This document shows positions 1 to 4,734 of a stretch of 9,116 nt of DNA, piece by piece; the stretch's first letter is position 1; the number at the start of each line of letters is the position of its first letter. The notes beneath the pieces were generated by a model that was not told the origin of the DNA, did no database searches, and worked only from the letters and a program-made list of their open reading frames with translations. The position numbers and the translations under genes were made by a program. The DNA comes from an uncultured Bacilli bacterium (lineage in GTDB: Bacteria > Bacillota_I > Bacilli_A > RF39 > UBA660), in the NCBI GenBank assembly GCA_947629075.1, contig CANRCI010000054.1:1-9116 (forward strand). The letters are read 5' to 3'.

Positions 1-15
1 AGTCTTAGTTTTCAT
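1..15 (-). CDS. 5' end of an unidentified minus-strand gene (first five codons only)
   Basis: On the minus strand an ATG at 15-13 begins a reading frame MKTKT that runs off the left edge. An AGGAGG Shine-Dalgarno (30-25) sits nine bases upstream, and a promoter-like pair of boxes lies further up (108-79). The leader also holds a perfect 5-bp hairpin (47-43 with 35-31, loop 42-36) directly abutting the Shine-Dalgarno, which could modulate access to it. Five residues are too few to name a product. Confidence rests on the strong ribosome-binding site and promoter, not on any protein similarity. Confidence 0.5.
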
Positions 16-78
16 TTTATCAAACCTCCTCTCTACAAAGATTAGAGGTAGACACTCAACAACCGAAGTTCCAAGAAC

Positions 79-108
79 ATTGTATCAAACATTCGTTTTT
101 TTATACAA
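79..108 (-). promoter_or_regulatory. Probable promoter of the left-edge minus-strand gene
   Basis: Read on the minus strand, TTGTAT (108-103) and TACAAT (84-79) are separated by 18 bases. This resembles a housekeeping-sigma promoter with a leader of about 57 bases before the ATG at 15. The boxes are imperfect (TACAAT is 5/6; TTGTAT is 4/6). Strand and position fit the downstream ribosome-binding site. Confidence 0.45.
80..107 (+). promoter_or_regulatory. Possible plus-strand promoter overlapping the divergent one
   Basis: On the plus strand the same DNA reads TTGTAT (80-85), 16 bases, TATACA (102-107). The overlap arises because TTGTAT (80-85) and ATACAA (103-108) form an inverted repeat. 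It would start a transcript near 114 that ends at the terminator at 277-305. Both boxes are weak, so this is only suggestive. Confidence 0.25.
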
Positions 109-149
109 GAGATTTTAGTTCTAAATTTATGACAGTTTAGAAAACACAC

Positions 150-176
150 TTGCATATTTTCAAAGACAGTATGCAA
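150..176 (+). repeat. Inverted repeat or hairpin, 7-bp arms
   Basis: TTGCATA (150-156) and TATGCAA (170-176) are perfect reverse complements around a 13-base loop. It could be an RNA hairpin in the candidate transcript or an operator. It has no T-run and so is not a terminator. Confidence 0.45.
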
Positions 177-250
177 AAGAGATAATAAAATATGGCTCAA
201 ACATATAAAATTGTTGTACGTCTTCCTTTTAGGGCACCAGATTGGTAATA

Positions 251-269
251 AACTCGAAAGGTTCGAGTT
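251..269 (+). repeat. Perfect hairpin, 8-bp stem
   Basis: AACTCGAA (251-258) pairs with TTCGAGTT (262-269) around the triloop AGG. It begins three bases after the TAA of the 18-codon ORF and lies just before the terminator. That spacing suggests a folded 3' part of a short transcript. Confidence 0.55.
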
Positions 270-276
270 ATAAATA

Positions 277-305
277 AAACGGCTTTGATAAGTCGTTTTT
301 ATTTT
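277..305 (+). terminator. Intrinsic terminator of an unidentified short transcript
   Basis: AAACGGCTT (277-285) pairs with AAGTCGTTT (290-298), nine pairs including one G-T, around the loop TGAT. A T-rich tail follows. The complementary strand also ends in a T-rich run, so some bidirectional activity is possible, but no minus-strand gene precedes it. Confidence 0.75.
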
Positions 306-342
306 GTTTTAAGAATTAAGAGAAAACATAATTAAGTTATAT

Positions 343-376
343 TTAATACATTATTGTTGATTTTCTATAATAGAAA
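343..376 (+). promoter_or_regulatory. Candidate promoter with a palindrome over the -10 box
   Basis: A consensus TATAAT lies at 366-371, but the best spaced -35 (about 343-348) is poor. The -10 is embedded in a perfect 15-base palindrome (TTTCTAT at 362-368, central A, ATAGAAA at 370-376), the arrangement expected of a repressor operator. A second short inverted repeat (TTATC 400-404, GATAA 410-414) lies downstream, before the 59-codon ORF. The rest of 306-467 is AT-rich, with nothing else I can name. The Xre regulator at 710 is the obvious candidate ligand, by proximity only. Confidence 0.35.
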
Positions 377-467
377 TTTTATTATTTACTTAAAGATGGT
401 TATCAAAACGATAAATATTTAATTTGCAAAGCATGATAATTTAATCTATATTGAAGTTGGTGGACGT

Positions 468-647
468 ATGAGATATAAATTAGAAGGATTAATGTTAAAA
501 AAATTTCAGAAGCAATACAATTTAAAGTGTCAAACTATCCAATTCGTTTTAGATAATAAAAAATGGTATATTTTAATCGATGACAAAATAAAACTTAGAA
601 TAAGTAAGAAAATTGTCGATGAATATTGCCAAAATAAAAGTAGCTAA
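468..647 (+). CDS. Small hypothetical protein, 59 residues
   Basis: An ATG at 468 opens a 59-codon frame ending in TAA at 645-647. A GGTGG (459-463) lies four bases upstream, and a stop at 420-422 prevents an extension of more than about 15 codons. The product is basic and lysine-rich, with no membrane segment or signal peptide. It has two alternating hydrophobic and charged stretches (around QFVLDNKKWYILIDD and KLRISKKIVDEY) that could form a small alpha/beta fold, and two cysteines (residues 21 and 53). I recognise no family. No terminator separates it from the Xre gene 62 bases downstream, so the two may be co-transcribed. It may be a genuine small protein or a chance frame in AT-rich DNA; the ribosome-binding site favours the former modestly. 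Confidence 0.45.
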   Translation: MRYKLEGLMLKKFQKQYNLKCQTIQFVLDNKKWYILIDDKIKLRISKKIVDEYCQNKSS

Positions 648-658
648 TTGGGTAACTT

Positions 659-689
659 TCGACAGAATTTGCGTTGATAAATTTATAAT
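659..689 (+). promoter_or_regulatory. Possible promoter of the Xre regulator gene
   Basis: TATAAT (684-689) is consensus. TCGACA (659-664) matches TTGACA at five of six positions, but the spacing of 19 is long. The predicted start is about 14 bases before the ATG at 710, leaving room only for the AGAGGTGG ribosome-binding site (698-705). Confidence 0.4.
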
Positions 690-709
690 CTGTTCATAGA
701 GGTGGTTCT

Positions 710-1063
710 ATGGATGTATTTCGTCAAAGGCTAAAAGAGCAGAGATTGAAAAAGAAGTTTACGCAAGAGGCTTTAGGTAAAAAAGTAGGTATTACAAAAC
801 AATCGATTTGTAAATACGAAAAGGGAAATATTGAACCAACTTTTGATACTTTGATCAAATTAGCAGTAGCACTTGATTGTAGTACTGATTATCTATTGGG
901 ACTAGAAGTAGTTAGTAAGACGCATAGCCACATTTCTTTAACTAAAGAAGAAGCAGAGTTACTGCGTCATATCAGATTGAATGATCGTCTACATCGAATA
1001 GTTTTAGAAGATAATAAACGCTTTATAAAAATAATTGATGATCAGTTAAAAAATAAAAAATGA
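710..1063 (+). CDS. Xre/Cro-type helix-turn-helix transcriptional regulator
   Basis: This 117-residue protein has an N-terminal lambda-repressor-like HTH (about residues 5-62). The core TQEALGKKVGITKQSICKYE contains the helix-turn-helix, and the conserved continuation is KGNIEPTFDTLIKLAVALDCSTDYLLG. The remaining ~50 residues are charged and helical (EEAELLRHIRLNDRL onward) and probably serve dimerisation or signal sensing. No peptidase or ligand-binding domain is seen. The start is supported by AGAGGTGG (698-705). Nothing phage-like surrounds it, so it looks like a chromosomal single-domain regulator. Its target is not shown by the sequence; the palindromes at 362-376 and 400-414 are candidates. 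It ends at its own terminator. Confidence 0.92.
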   Translation: MDVFRQRLKEQRLKKKFTQEALGKKVGITKQSICKYEKGNIEPTFDTLIKLAVALDCSTDYLLGLEVVSKTHSHISLTKEEAELLRHIRLNDRLHRIVLEDNKRFIKIIDDQLKNKK

Positions 1064-1065
1064 TA

Positions 1066-1094
1066 AAAAAGAGATATTTTAGTTGTCTCTTTTT
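1066..1094 (+). terminator. Intrinsic terminator of the Xre gene
   Basis: AAAAAGAGATA (1066-1076) pairs with TGTCTCTTTTT (1084-1094), 11 pairs with one G-T, around a 7-base loop. The right arm itself supplies the U-tract. It begins three bases after the TGA stop. Its right arm also contains the -35 region of the next promoter. Confidence 0.85.
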
Positions 1095-1111
1095 GTTTTT
1101 AGTTATATAAT
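1083..1111 (+). promoter_or_regulatory. Promoter of tRNA-Gln and gltX
   Basis: TTGTCT (1083-1088) and a consensus TATAAT (1106-1111) are separated by exactly 17 bases. The predicted start is near 1118, seven bases before the mature 5' end of the tRNA. No other promoter is evident before gltX, so the tRNA and the synthetase are probably read from this one. Confidence 0.75.
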
Positions 1112-1124
1112 TATTGATGTAAAT

Positions 1125-1199
1125 TGCCCCTTAGCCAAGCGGTAAGGCGGTAGACTCTGAATCTATTATGCGCTAGTTCGAATCTAGCAGGGGCAGCCA
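1125..1199 (+). tRNA. tRNA-Gln, anticodon CTG
   Basis: The full cloverleaf is visible in 75 bases. The acceptor TGCCCCT/AGGGGCA is followed by discriminator G and an encoded CCA. The D stem is GCC/GGC, and the anticodon stem GTAGA/TCTAT carries loop CTCTGAA (anticodon CTG at 1157-1159, reading CAG). The T arm is GCTAG-TTCGAAT-CTAGC. The first acceptor pair is T1-A72, the identity element by which the amidotransferase GatCAB recognises tRNA-Gln in bacteria lacking GlnRS (established knowledge). The gltX start lies 18 bases beyond the CCA, so this tRNA must be cut from a tRNA-mRNA precursor if co-transcribed. Confidence 0.97.
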
Positions 1200-1217
1200 T
1201 TTTTAGGAGGAAAATCT

Positions 1218-2876
1218 ATGACTAATAAAGATTTAGCAGATTTAATTTTCCCTAATGCTGAAAGTATTGAAAATATTGAAAAGAAATATAAAGTTAGAGA
1301 TCTTAAAGAGGGATCAGTTGTTACGAGGTTTGCGCCAAGTCCAACTGGTTTTGTTCATATTGGATCACTTTTTACTAGTTTTATTGCTAGAAAAGTAGCA
1401 AGACAAACTGATGGAGTATTTATTTTAAGAATTGAGGATACTGATCAAAAGAGAACGGTTGAAAATGGAATCGGGGAAATAATTAAAGATTTAGAAAACT
1501 ATGGCATTAACTACGATGAAGGAATAATTTTTGAGAATGGCGTAGTTAAAGAAAAAGGAAATTATGGTCCATATCTACAGAGTTCGCGAAAGACTATTTA
1601 TGAAGCTTTTGCTAAAAGTTTAATCGAAAGAGATTTGGCTTATCCTTGTTTTTGTACCGAAGAAGATTTACAAAAGATAAAAGAAGAACAGGAACTTCGT
1701 AAAGATCGTTTGGGTTATTATGGCGATTACGCTAAGAGTAGGCATCTGACGATCGATGAAGCTGTTTTGAAAATAAAGAATGGTGAGAAGTATATCATCA
1801 GATTAAAGTCACCTGGTGATTTCAATAAAAAAATTGAAGTTAAAGATTTGGTACGTGGAAGAATTGAGTTTCCTGAAAATGATTTGGATATAGTTCTAAT
1901 AAAAGGGGATGGACTTCCTACTTATCACTTTGCTCATGCAGTTGATGATCACTTGATGCGAGTAACTCATGTCATAAGAGGTGATGAGTGGATATCTTCT
2001 CTACCAGTTCATATCCAGTTATTTCAGTGTCTTAACTTTAAGGTTCCGAAATATGCTCATCTTTCACCACTTATGAAAGTGGATGAAAATGGTGTCCGAA
2101 GAAAGTTGAGTAAAAGACATGATCCGGAATCAGCAGTTAGTTATTATCATGAGCGTGGTATTCCTAAAGAAGCGGTAATGCTCTATATCATGACCGTTGC
2201 CAATTCCAATTTTGAACAGTGGTATGAACAAAATCGCGACGCTAAATTGGAAGATTTCAAATTTGATTTCAAAAGAGTTGGATCATCTGGAGCTCTTTTC
2301 GACCTAGATAAATTAAACAATATATCTAAAAGTTACATAAGTAGGTTGACAGCTGAGGAAGTTTATGAAAAAAGTTTGGAATACGCTAAGGAATTCGATA
2401 AAGAGTTTGCTCAAATATTAGTAGATAATAAAGATATAGCTATTGCGGTATTCAGTATTGAGAGATATCAAAAAAAGCCGCGTAAAGACTATGAAAACTT
2501 TAAAGATATTAGAAAAGAAACTTGGTATATATTCGATGAATTGTTTAAGGACTTTACCTATGAAGAACAAAAAGTTACTGATAGAGAATTGCTTAAAAAA
2601 ATCATTTCTTCTTATTTAGATAGTTATGATGAAAATGACGAAGAGGATAAATGGTTCGAGAAAATAAAAAATATTGCTTCTATGAACAATTTTGCTGCTA
2701 ATATGAAAGATTATCGTGAGCATCCAGAAGATTATTTGGGAAATGTAACCGATATAGCTACTGTCTTGCGAGTTGCTCTTACTTCTAAGACAGTGACACC
2801 TAATCTTCATCAGATATCTAGAATTTTAGGAAAAGAAAAAATGAAAGAGCGTTTTGATAAATTTTTACAAGCCTAG
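1218..2876 (+). CDS. gltX: Glutamate--tRNA ligase (glutamyl-tRNA synthetase)
   Basis: This class I aminoacyl-tRNA synthetase attaches glutamate to tRNA-Glu in the cytoplasm. In bacteria using the GatCAB route it also charges tRNA-Gln. The Rossmann entry RFAPSPTG is at residues 37-44, the HIGH motif is HIGS (47-50), RIEDTD follows at 71-76, and the KMSKS-type loop is KLSKR (296-300) followed by HD. Only half of a zinc site is visible (CFC, 144-146). At 552 residues it is longer than the usual ~480-490, partly through an extra ~30-residue N-terminal segment, a form I associate with some Clostridia and relatives. The start is fixed by AGGAGG (1205-1210). It lies directly downstream of tRNA-Gln(CTG), and tRNA-Glu(CTC) follows after its terminator. 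Whether it discriminates between tRNA-Glu and tRNA-Gln cannot be decided from the motifs. Confidence 0.95.
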   Translation: MTNKDLADLIFPNAESIENIEKKYKVRDLKEGSVVTRFAPSPTGFVHIGSLFTSFIARKVARQTDGVFILRIEDTDQKRTVENGIGEIIKDLENYGINYDEGIIFENGVVKEKGNYGPYLQSSRKTIYEAFAKSLIERDLAYPCFCTEEDLQKIKEEQELRKDRLGYYGDYAKSRHLTIDEAVLKIKNGEKYIIRLKSPGDFNKKIEVKDLVRGRIEFPENDLDIVLIKGDGLPTYHFAHAVDDHLMRVTHVIRGDEWISSLPVHIQLFQCLNFKVPKYAHLSPLMKVDENGVRRKLSKRHDPESAVSYYHERGIPKEAVMLYIMTVANSNFEQWYEQNRDAKLEDFKFDFKRVGSSGALFDLDKLNNISKSYISRLTAEEVYEKSLEYAKEFDKEFAQILVDNKDIAIAVFSIERYQKKPRKDYENFKDIRKETWYIFDELFKDFTYEEQKVTDRELLKKIISSYLDSYDENDEEDKWFEKIKNIASMNNFAANMKDYREHPEDYLGNVTDIATVLRVALTSKTVTPNLHQISRILGKEKMKERFDKFLQA

Positions 2877-2889
2877 GGCTTGTTTTTTT
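2867..2889 (+). terminator. Terminator of gltX, with the stop codon in its loop
   Basis: ACAAGCC (2867-2873) and GGCTTGT (2877-2883) pair perfectly and are followed by seven T. The triloop TAG (2874-2876) is the gltX stop codon, so the last codons form the left arm of the terminator. Confidence 0.87.
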
Positions 2890-2903
2890 ATGGATTAAAA
2901 CTA

Positions 2904-2932
2904 TTGAAAAATAATGATTGATATGTTAGAAT
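2904..2932 (+). promoter_or_regulatory. Promoter of tRNA-Glu
   Basis: TTGAAA (2904-2909), 17 bases, TAGAAT (2927-2932), with a TG at 2924-2925 giving an extended -10. The start is expected near 2939, about 23 bases before the mature tRNA. Confidence 0.8.
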
Positions 2933-2961
2933 TACTATTGTCGAATTTGATGTTAGTAATT

Positions 2962-3038
2962 GGTCTGTTGGTGAAGTGGCTTAACACACTGCCCTCTCAA
3001 GGCAGCATTCACGGGTCCGAATCCCGTACAGATCACCA
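2962..3038 (+). tRNA. tRNA-Glu, anticodon CTC
   Basis: The complete cloverleaf spans 77 bases. The acceptor GGTCTGT/ACAGATC (one G-T pair) has discriminator A and an encoded CCA. The D stem is GTG/CAC, and the anticodon stem CTGCC/GGCAG has loop CTCTCAA (anticodon CTC at 2996-2998, reading GAG). The T arm is ACGGG-TCCGAAT-CCCGT. The first pair is G1-C72, in contrast with U1-A72 in the neighbouring tRNA-Gln, as expected for a tRNA that GatCAB must not amidate. It has its own promoter and terminator, so it is a single-gene transcript. Confidence 0.97.
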
Positions 3039-3049
3039 TATTGTAATTT

Positions 3050-3076
3050 AGTTTAGCACTACGCTAAACTTTTTTT
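3050..3076 (+). terminator. Terminator of tRNA-Glu
   Basis: AGTTTAGC (3050-3057) and GCTAAACT (3063-3070) pair perfectly around the loop ACTAC, followed by a run of seven T ending at 3076. Confidence 0.9.
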
Positions 3077-3107
3077 GTCTTTTTTTGTAAAACGAAAATA
3101 GATTTGC

Positions 3108-3136
3108 TTTTATTAGATAACTATTTATTATATAAT
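3108..3136 (+). promoter_or_regulatory. Probable promoter of the prenyl synthase gene
   Basis: A consensus TATAAT lies at 3131-3136, about 60 bases before the start codon. The best -35 at 17-base spacing is TTTTAT (3108-3113), which is poor, so the promoter may be weak or activator-dependent. Confidence 0.45.
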
Positions 3137-3194
3137 GATATTAGTTCGCTAAAGACGATTAGAAGATCCAATATATATTTGTGTGGTGAGAAAG

Positions 3195-4565
3195 ATGATA
3201 GTAATTCCTAAAAGAGGAAATAATGACGTAAAATTTGATTTAAAAAGAGCTAAAAATGTTGATTACGTAATCATTGTTAACGATAAAGAAAGTTCTAATA
3301 CAGGGGATCTTTTTAGTATGTGGAATCAGAAATGTAATGTCTGTATAGCCTCTGATATCAGTGATCTATACGACTTCTTAATCAGCAATTTTAAAAAAAT
3401 AGATTATAAGAAAAATTTCATGATTACCGGAGCTAAAAATACACCGCGAGAACTCATTCAACAGTATAAAAATCTTTTATCTTTTTTTCTTTTTTACAAG
3501 AGTGAATTAAAACTTATCGAGAGAAGCATGAATCATCTCAATAAAAAAATTGTTGATAAAAAAGATAATAATATTGTAAGAGAAGCTGAAGAGAAGTTAT
3601 CCTTTATGAATAATAATGGTAAATATTTAAGAGGTGTTTTAATTTCTTTGGGATATAAGATTGCATCTAATAAAAAAGATGATTACTATTTACCGCTTGC
3701 TTCTAGTTATGAACTTTTTCAAACTTCAATTTTAATTCATGATGACATTATAGATAATGCATCGATAAGAAGGGGAAAGAAGACTATACCTGTTAAATAT
3801 AGTGAAAAGTTTAATACTTTTTACGATGAAAATAGTGGCAGTTATAACAAAGAAAGAGATCATATTGCCAATGGACTTGCTCTTTGTCTCGGTGATTTAG
3901 GTTTCTATTTAGCGAGTAATGAGATAGTTAAGAGTTACGCTAATGATAAAAATTTAGCTTATTTGATGGAGTACTATAACGATATTGTTGTACATACGAT
4001 AAAAGGTGAAGTAATCGATGTGTATTTACCATTTAGTGCTAAATATAATGATAAACATAAAACTTCACTACAAGATATTTTGGATATCTACCATTTGAAG
4101 ACAGCTTGGTATTCAGTAATTGGACCATTGTCATTGGGAATGATTTTAGGGGGAGGAAATAAAAAAGAAATTGCTCGTCTTGAAAAACCACTCGATAATA
4201 TTGGGGTTGCTTTTCAGATTAAAGATGATATTTTAGGTATCTTTGGAAATGAAAATAAGATTGGTAAAAATGGTTTATCCGATGTCAGTGAATATAAACA
4301 GACGATTCTTTACAAAAACGTTTTAGGAACTCCTTATGAAGAAGAACTTGTAAAATATTACGGTAAAAATAAATTGACTGAAACGGATATTAAAAAAATA
4401 AGAAAGATATTTATCGATAGTAAAGCATTAGAAAAAAGTGAAAAATTGATGAACGATTTATTCGAGGAAGCGAAGAGTAAAATATCTCATAGTAGAATGA
4501 TACCTGTTAATTATCGTGAAATTCTTTTGGGATTTATCACTTATTTACAATTTCGTGAGCGATAA
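3195..4565 (+). CDS. Polyprenyl diphosphate synthase with an N-terminal IspH-like (HMBPP reductase domain 3) segment
   Basis: The C-terminal ~345 residues are a trans-isoprenyl diphosphate synthase, which condenses allylic diphosphates with IPP. GKYLRG (142-147) corresponds to the usual GKRLRP. The first Asp-rich motif is DDIID (183-187) followed by RRG, the second is DDILG (344-348), and a K(T/Q)T-type region follows. No aromatic residue sits four or five positions before the first motif, and the motif has no insertion; by family rules this suggests a product of C20 or longer (inference). Residues 1 to about 100 are not part of that family. VDYVIIVNDKESSNT (23-36 region) and FMITGAKNTPRELI (75-88 region) match the C-terminal domain of IspH (E. 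coli VVLVVGSKNSSNS and VGVTAGASAPDIL). The ATG at 3195 is preferred to the GTG at 3183 because GGTGAG (3185-3190) can serve only the former. Tm segments and signal peptide are absent. Confidence 0.9.
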   Translation: MIVIPKRGNNDVKFDLKRAKNVDYVIIVNDKESSNTGDLFSMWNQKCNVCIASDISDLYDFLISNFKKIDYKKNFMITGAKNTPRELIQQYKNLLSFFLFYKSELKLIERSMNHLNKKIVDKKDNNIVREAEEKLSFMNNNGKYLRGVLISLGYKIASNKKDDYYLPLASSYELFQTSILIHDDIIDNASIRRGKKTIPVKYSEKFNTFYDENSGSYNKERDHIANGLALCLGDLGFYLASNEIVKSYANDKNLAYLMEYYNDIVVHTIKGEVIDVYLPFSAKYNDKHKTSLQDILDIYHLKTAWYSVIGPLSLGMILGGGNKKEIARLEKPLDNIGVAFQIKDDILGIFGNENKIGKNGLSDVSEYKQTILYKNVLGTPYEEELVKYYGKNKLTETDIKKIRKIFIDSKALEKSEKLMNDLFEEAKSKISHSRMIPVNYREILLGFITYLQFRER

Positions 4566-4609
4566 TTGACATAAAGTTTACAATCGGTAGGGTTTTCAAC
4601 AAAAAGAAA

Positions 4610-4637
4610 ATGCAAATGTTTTAAAAAGTGCTATAAT
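4610..4637 (+). promoter_or_regulatory. Possible upstream promoter (P1) of the surface operon
   Basis: TATAAT (4632-4637) is preceded by TGC, an extended -10. A weak ATGCAA (4610-4615) lies 16 bases upstream. It is separate from the stronger promoter 65 bases downstream. No convincing terminator for the prenyl synthase gene lies before it, so some read-through is also possible. Confidence 0.4.
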
Positions 4638-4673
4638 AAAGACGAAAAGGAAGAGTGTCTTTCGAATTTTTGT

Positions 4674-4702
4674 TTGACATTTTTGGCTTTTTATAGTATA
4701 AT
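4674..4702 (+). promoter_or_regulatory. Consensus promoter (P2) of the surface operon
   Basis: A perfect TTGACA (4674-4679), exactly 17 bases, then a perfect TATAAT (4697-4702). Transcription should start near 4709, 26 bases before the ATG. It is the best promoter in the window and predicts strong expression of the adhesin, unless repressed. Confidence 0.87.
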
Positions 4703-4707
4703 ACAAC

Positions 4708-4721
4708 CAACTATTTAGTTG
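4708..4721 (+). repeat. Palindrome at the transcription start of the surface operon
   Basis: CAACTA (4708-4713), TT, TAGTTG (4716-4721) is a perfect inverted repeat. It sits at the predicted start site and runs into the GAGGGGG ribosome-binding site (4721-4727). It could be a repressor operator or a small 5' hairpin that protects the mRNA. Confidence 0.4.
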
Positions 4722-4734
4722 AGGGGGAAAAATA

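Larger units (their letters stand above)
110..305 (+). other. Candidate small RNA or small-peptide transcript; no recognised gene
   Basis: No known gene is visible here, but the segment is structured. It holds an inverted repeat at 150-176, an 18-codon ORF (192-248, MAQTYKIVVRLPFRAPDW) with only a weak purine-rich stretch upstream, a perfect hairpin at 251-269 and a strong terminator at 277-305. A terminator with no larger gene before it implies a short transcript of up to about 190 nt, starting either near 114 or from a GATAAT at 181-186. I matched it to no known RNA family (not SRP RNA, 6S, tmRNA or T-box). It could also be the decayed remnant of a lost gene. Confidence 0.3.

Noticed and set aside
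16..78. A GTGTCTACC string on the minus-strand leader resembling a purine riboswitch core
   Set aside because: The companion elements (ATATGG upstream, CCGTAAA and GACTATG downstream) and the P1 stem are absent.
2616..2810. Minus-strand ORF opposite gltX
   Set aside because: It lies wholly within a well-supported gene, has no ribosome-binding site, and reads as low-complexity antisense.
4566..4584. Perfect TTGACA just after the prenyl synthase stop
   Set aside because: The only -10-like box (TACAAT 4579-4584) is seven bases away, and nothing suitable lies at 16-18 bases.
4643..4664. Weak hairpin (CGAAA/TTTCG) followed by TTTTT between the two surface-operon promoters, suggesting an attenuator
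   Set aside because: Five pairs with a 12-base loop, and an alternative pairing of similar strength; too weak to call.
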